From CAZVUW01 sp964629825 (GTDB taxonomy: Bacteria; Actinomycetota; Nitriliruptoria; Euzebyales; Egibacteraceae): DNA of 7,033 bases. Positions within the stretch are counted from its first letter, which is position 1, and each line of letters opens with the position of its first letter. The position numbers and the translations under genes were made by a program. Shown here in pieces: positions 5,490 to 7,033 of the stretch. The notes below the pieces were generated by a model. That model saw nothing but the letters and a program-made list of their open reading frames with translations, made no database searches and had not been told where the DNA came from. The stretch covers positions 1-7,033 of the forward strand of contig CAZVUW010000127.1 of NCBI GenBank assembly GCA_964629825.1. The letters run 5' to 3'.

Positions 5490-7033
5490 TTAGAACAGCC
5501 CGTAGCTCACGAACGCCGGGGCGAAGATCAGGGCCACGACCGTCATGACCTTGATCAGGATGTTCATGGCCGGACCCGAGGTGTCCTTGAACGGGTCGCC
5601 GACGGTGTCACCGACCACCGCCGCCTTGTGCGGGTCGGAGCCCTTGCCGCCGTGGTGGCCCGCCTCGATGTACTTCTTGGCGTTGTCCCACGCGCCACCG
5701 GCGTTGGCCATGTAGATCGCGATGGCGAAGCCGGACACCAGCACGCCGGCGAGCAGACCGCCCAGCGCGTCGACGGAGAAGAAGCCGATCACCAGCGGCA
5801 CGACGACCGCGAGCGAGCCCGGCAGCAGCATCTCCTTCAGCGCCGCGGCGGTGGAGATGTCCACGCACTTGGCGTAGTCCGGGACCGCGCCCTTGCGGCC
5901 CTCGCGCAGGCCGGGGATCTCGCGGAACTGGCGCCGGACCTCCTCGATCATCTGGTTGGCCGCGCGGCCGACCGCGTTCATGGTCAGCGCGGCGAACAGG
6001 AACGGCAGCATCGCGCCGATGAACAGGCCGACGAACACGTCCACGTCGCCGATGGCCAGGGAGATCTCCCCGCCGGCGGCCCGGATGGCCTCCTGGAAGG
6101 ACACGAACAGCGCCAGCGCGGTCAGGACCGCCGAGCCGATCGCGAAGCCCTTGGCCACGGCGGCGGTGGTGTTGCCCAGGGCGTCGAGTTCGTCGGTGAC
6201 GGTGCGGACGCTCGGGTCGAGGTGCGCCATCTCGGCGATGCCGCCGGCGTTGTCCGCGATCGGGCCGTAAGCGTCGGTGGCGACGACCACGCCGAGGGTC
6301 GCGAGCATGCCGATGCCCGAGATCGCCACGCCGTAGATGCCGGAGATGTCGAGGTCCGGCAGGGCGTACTGCGCGCCGGCGTAGGCGGCGACGATGGCGA
6401 CCACAACCAGGAGCACGGAGCCCATCACGGAGATCTTCCCGGTCGCGATGCCGGACAGGATCGTGGTGGCGGAGCCGGTCTCGGACGAGGCGGCGATGTC
6501 ACGGACCGGCTTGTAGTGGTCCGAGGTGTAATACTCGCACAGCTTCCCGATGGCCAGCCCGGCGAGCAGACCGGCGACGACCGAGATCCAGAAGCCCCAC
6601 CAGTTCGGGGCGACGTCGCCGAACATCCACCAGGCCAGCACCAGCGCGAGGACGACGGTTAGCCCCGCGGCCACGTAGGTGCCGCGGTGGAGGGCGGAGG
6701 ACAGCTCCTTGCCGCTGGCGTTCGGGCCGGTGCGGACCAGGAACGCGCCGAGGATGGCCGCCAGCATGCCGAAGGCCGCGATGGCCAGCGGGTACAGGAG
6801 CGCGGCCTCCTGGAAGCCCTCGGGAACGCCGGAGACGGTGTCTGCGAACGCGAAGCCGGCCAGCGCGATCGGGGCGATCAGCGAGCCCGCGTAGGACTCG
6901 AACAGGTCTGCGCCCATGCCGGCGACGTCACCGACGTTGTCGCCCACGTTGTCGGCGATGGTCGCCGGGTTGCGCGGGTCGTCCTCGGGGATGCCGGCCT
7001 CGACCTTGCCGACCAGGTCGGCGCCGACGTCGG
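5490..7033 (-). CDS. hppA: Membrane-bound ion-pumping pyrophosphatase, K+-dependent type (N-terminus outside window)
   Basis: Integral membrane enzyme that hydrolyses pyrophosphate and pumps H+ and/or Na+. The frame is open to the window edge and 513 residues are present, so roughly the first 150-200 of a usual 660-700 are missing; the GTG at 6947 is internal. At the truncated end is the catalytic motif DVGADLVGKVE (fragment residues 1-11), then DNVGDNVGD (27-35), which bind Mg-pyrophosphate, and the ion-gate Asp42 and Glu45 in GADLFES. Multiple hydrophobic helices follow. GNTTAAVAKGFAIGSA (codons around 6176-6130) has alanine where K+-independent enzymes have lysine (the Ala/Lys460 position, codon 6162-6164) and alanine in place of their threonine three residues on; this marks the K+-dependent subfamily. 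Near the C-terminus, GDTVGDPFKDTSGPAMNILIK supplies the second pyrophosphate-binding aspartates and the gate lysine. H+ versus Na+ specificity cannot be settled: Glu at the gate occurs in both. A strong hairpin follows the stop. Confidence 0.96.
   Translation of the reverse strand, partial: DVGADLVGKVEAGIPEDDPRNPATIADNVGDNVGDVAGMGADLFESYAGSLIAPIALAGFAFADTVSGVPEGFQEAALLYPLAIAAFGMLAAILGAFLVRTGPNASGKELSSALHRGTYVAAGLTVVLALVLAWWMFGDVAPNWWGFWISVVAGLLAGLAIGKLCEYYTSDHYKPVRDIAASSETGSATTILSGIATGKISVMGSVLLVVVAIVAAYAGAQYALPDLDISGIYGVAISGIGMLATLGVVVATDAYGPIADNAGGIAEMAHLDPSVRTVTDELDALGNTTAAVAKGFAIGSAVLTALALFVSFQEAIRAAGGEISLAIGDVDVFVGLFIGAMLPFLFAALTMNAVGRAANQMIEEVRRQFREIPGLREGRKGAVPDYAKCVDISTAAALKEMLLPGSLAVVVPLVIGFFSVDALGGLLAGVLVSGFAIAIYMANAGGAWDNAKKYIEAGHHGGKGSDPHKAAVVGDTVGDPFKDTSGPAMNILIKVMTVVALIFAPAFVSYGLF

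Noticed and set aside
5628..6662. Long + strand open frame of 344 codons opposite hppA
   Set aside because: It is the shadow of an unmistakable membrane pyrophosphatase; its product is His/Asp/Gly/Arg-rich without domain character.
7029..7033. hppA starting at the GTG at 6947
   Set aside because: The frame continues to the window edge with the conserved catalytic DVGADLVGKVE and PEDDPRNPATIADN, so the GTG is internal and the gene is cut by the window.

Overview
This is a GC-rich window (stop codons and third positions strongly G/C-biased) from what is most likely a member of the Actinomycetota. The best evidence is the central gene, a close match to BldG, the STAS-domain anti-anti-sigma factor of Streptomyces and its relatives. 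The surrounding order also fits: a divergent DEAD-box helicase with a C-terminal cysteine cluster, an RsbW-type partner immediately downstream, and a membrane pyrophosphatase nearby. From memory this resembles the S. coelicolor SCO3550-bldG-SCO3548-SCO3547 neighbourhood. The genus cannot be fixed from sequence alone.

Layout. Bases 1-77 probably hold the last 24 codons of an upstream + strand gene. A + strand gene (138-1124) encodes an exported lipoprotein: a staphylococcal-nuclease-like domain joined by a Pro/Ala linker to an Excalibur-type calcium-binding tail. Facing it, with 6 bases between the stop codons, is a 769-residue superfamily 2 helicase of the YprA/MrfA type (3440-1131, - strand). 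A 143-base divergent region separates its start from bldG (3584-3925). Three + strand genes form a tight operon: bldG, an RsbW-like HATPase (3927-4343; 1-base gap) and a small class I SAM-dependent methyltransferase (4348-4965; 4-base gap). The methyltransferase meets a convergent - strand gene (5345-4962) for an uncharacterised actinobacterial beta-rich protein, and one CTAG supplies both stop codons. Upstream of that gene are a strong terminator hairpin and then hppA (- strand, 5490 to beyond the window edge), a membrane-bound ion-pumping pyrophosphatase whose first ~170 residues lie outside.

How they work together. BldG and the HATPase are expected to form a partner-switching pair: the kinase-like partner phosphorylates BldG on Ser57 and holds a sigma factor or other target, and unphosphorylated BldG releases it. 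The methyltransferase is probably co-transcribed, but its role is unknown. The helicase (DNA repair), nuclease (envelope or extracellular) and pyrophosphatase (membrane energetics) are neighbours with no evident direct functional link.

Most notable points: a lone TTA leucine codon in the anti-sigma gene; non-canonical ATP-binding boxes in the same protein; a degenerate SAM-binding loop in the co-transcribed methyltransferase; and the K+-dependent signature in the pyrophosphatase. No CRISPR array, mobile element, tRNA or rRNA was seen. I do not see a clearly new system; the locus is a variant of a known developmental/stress switch.
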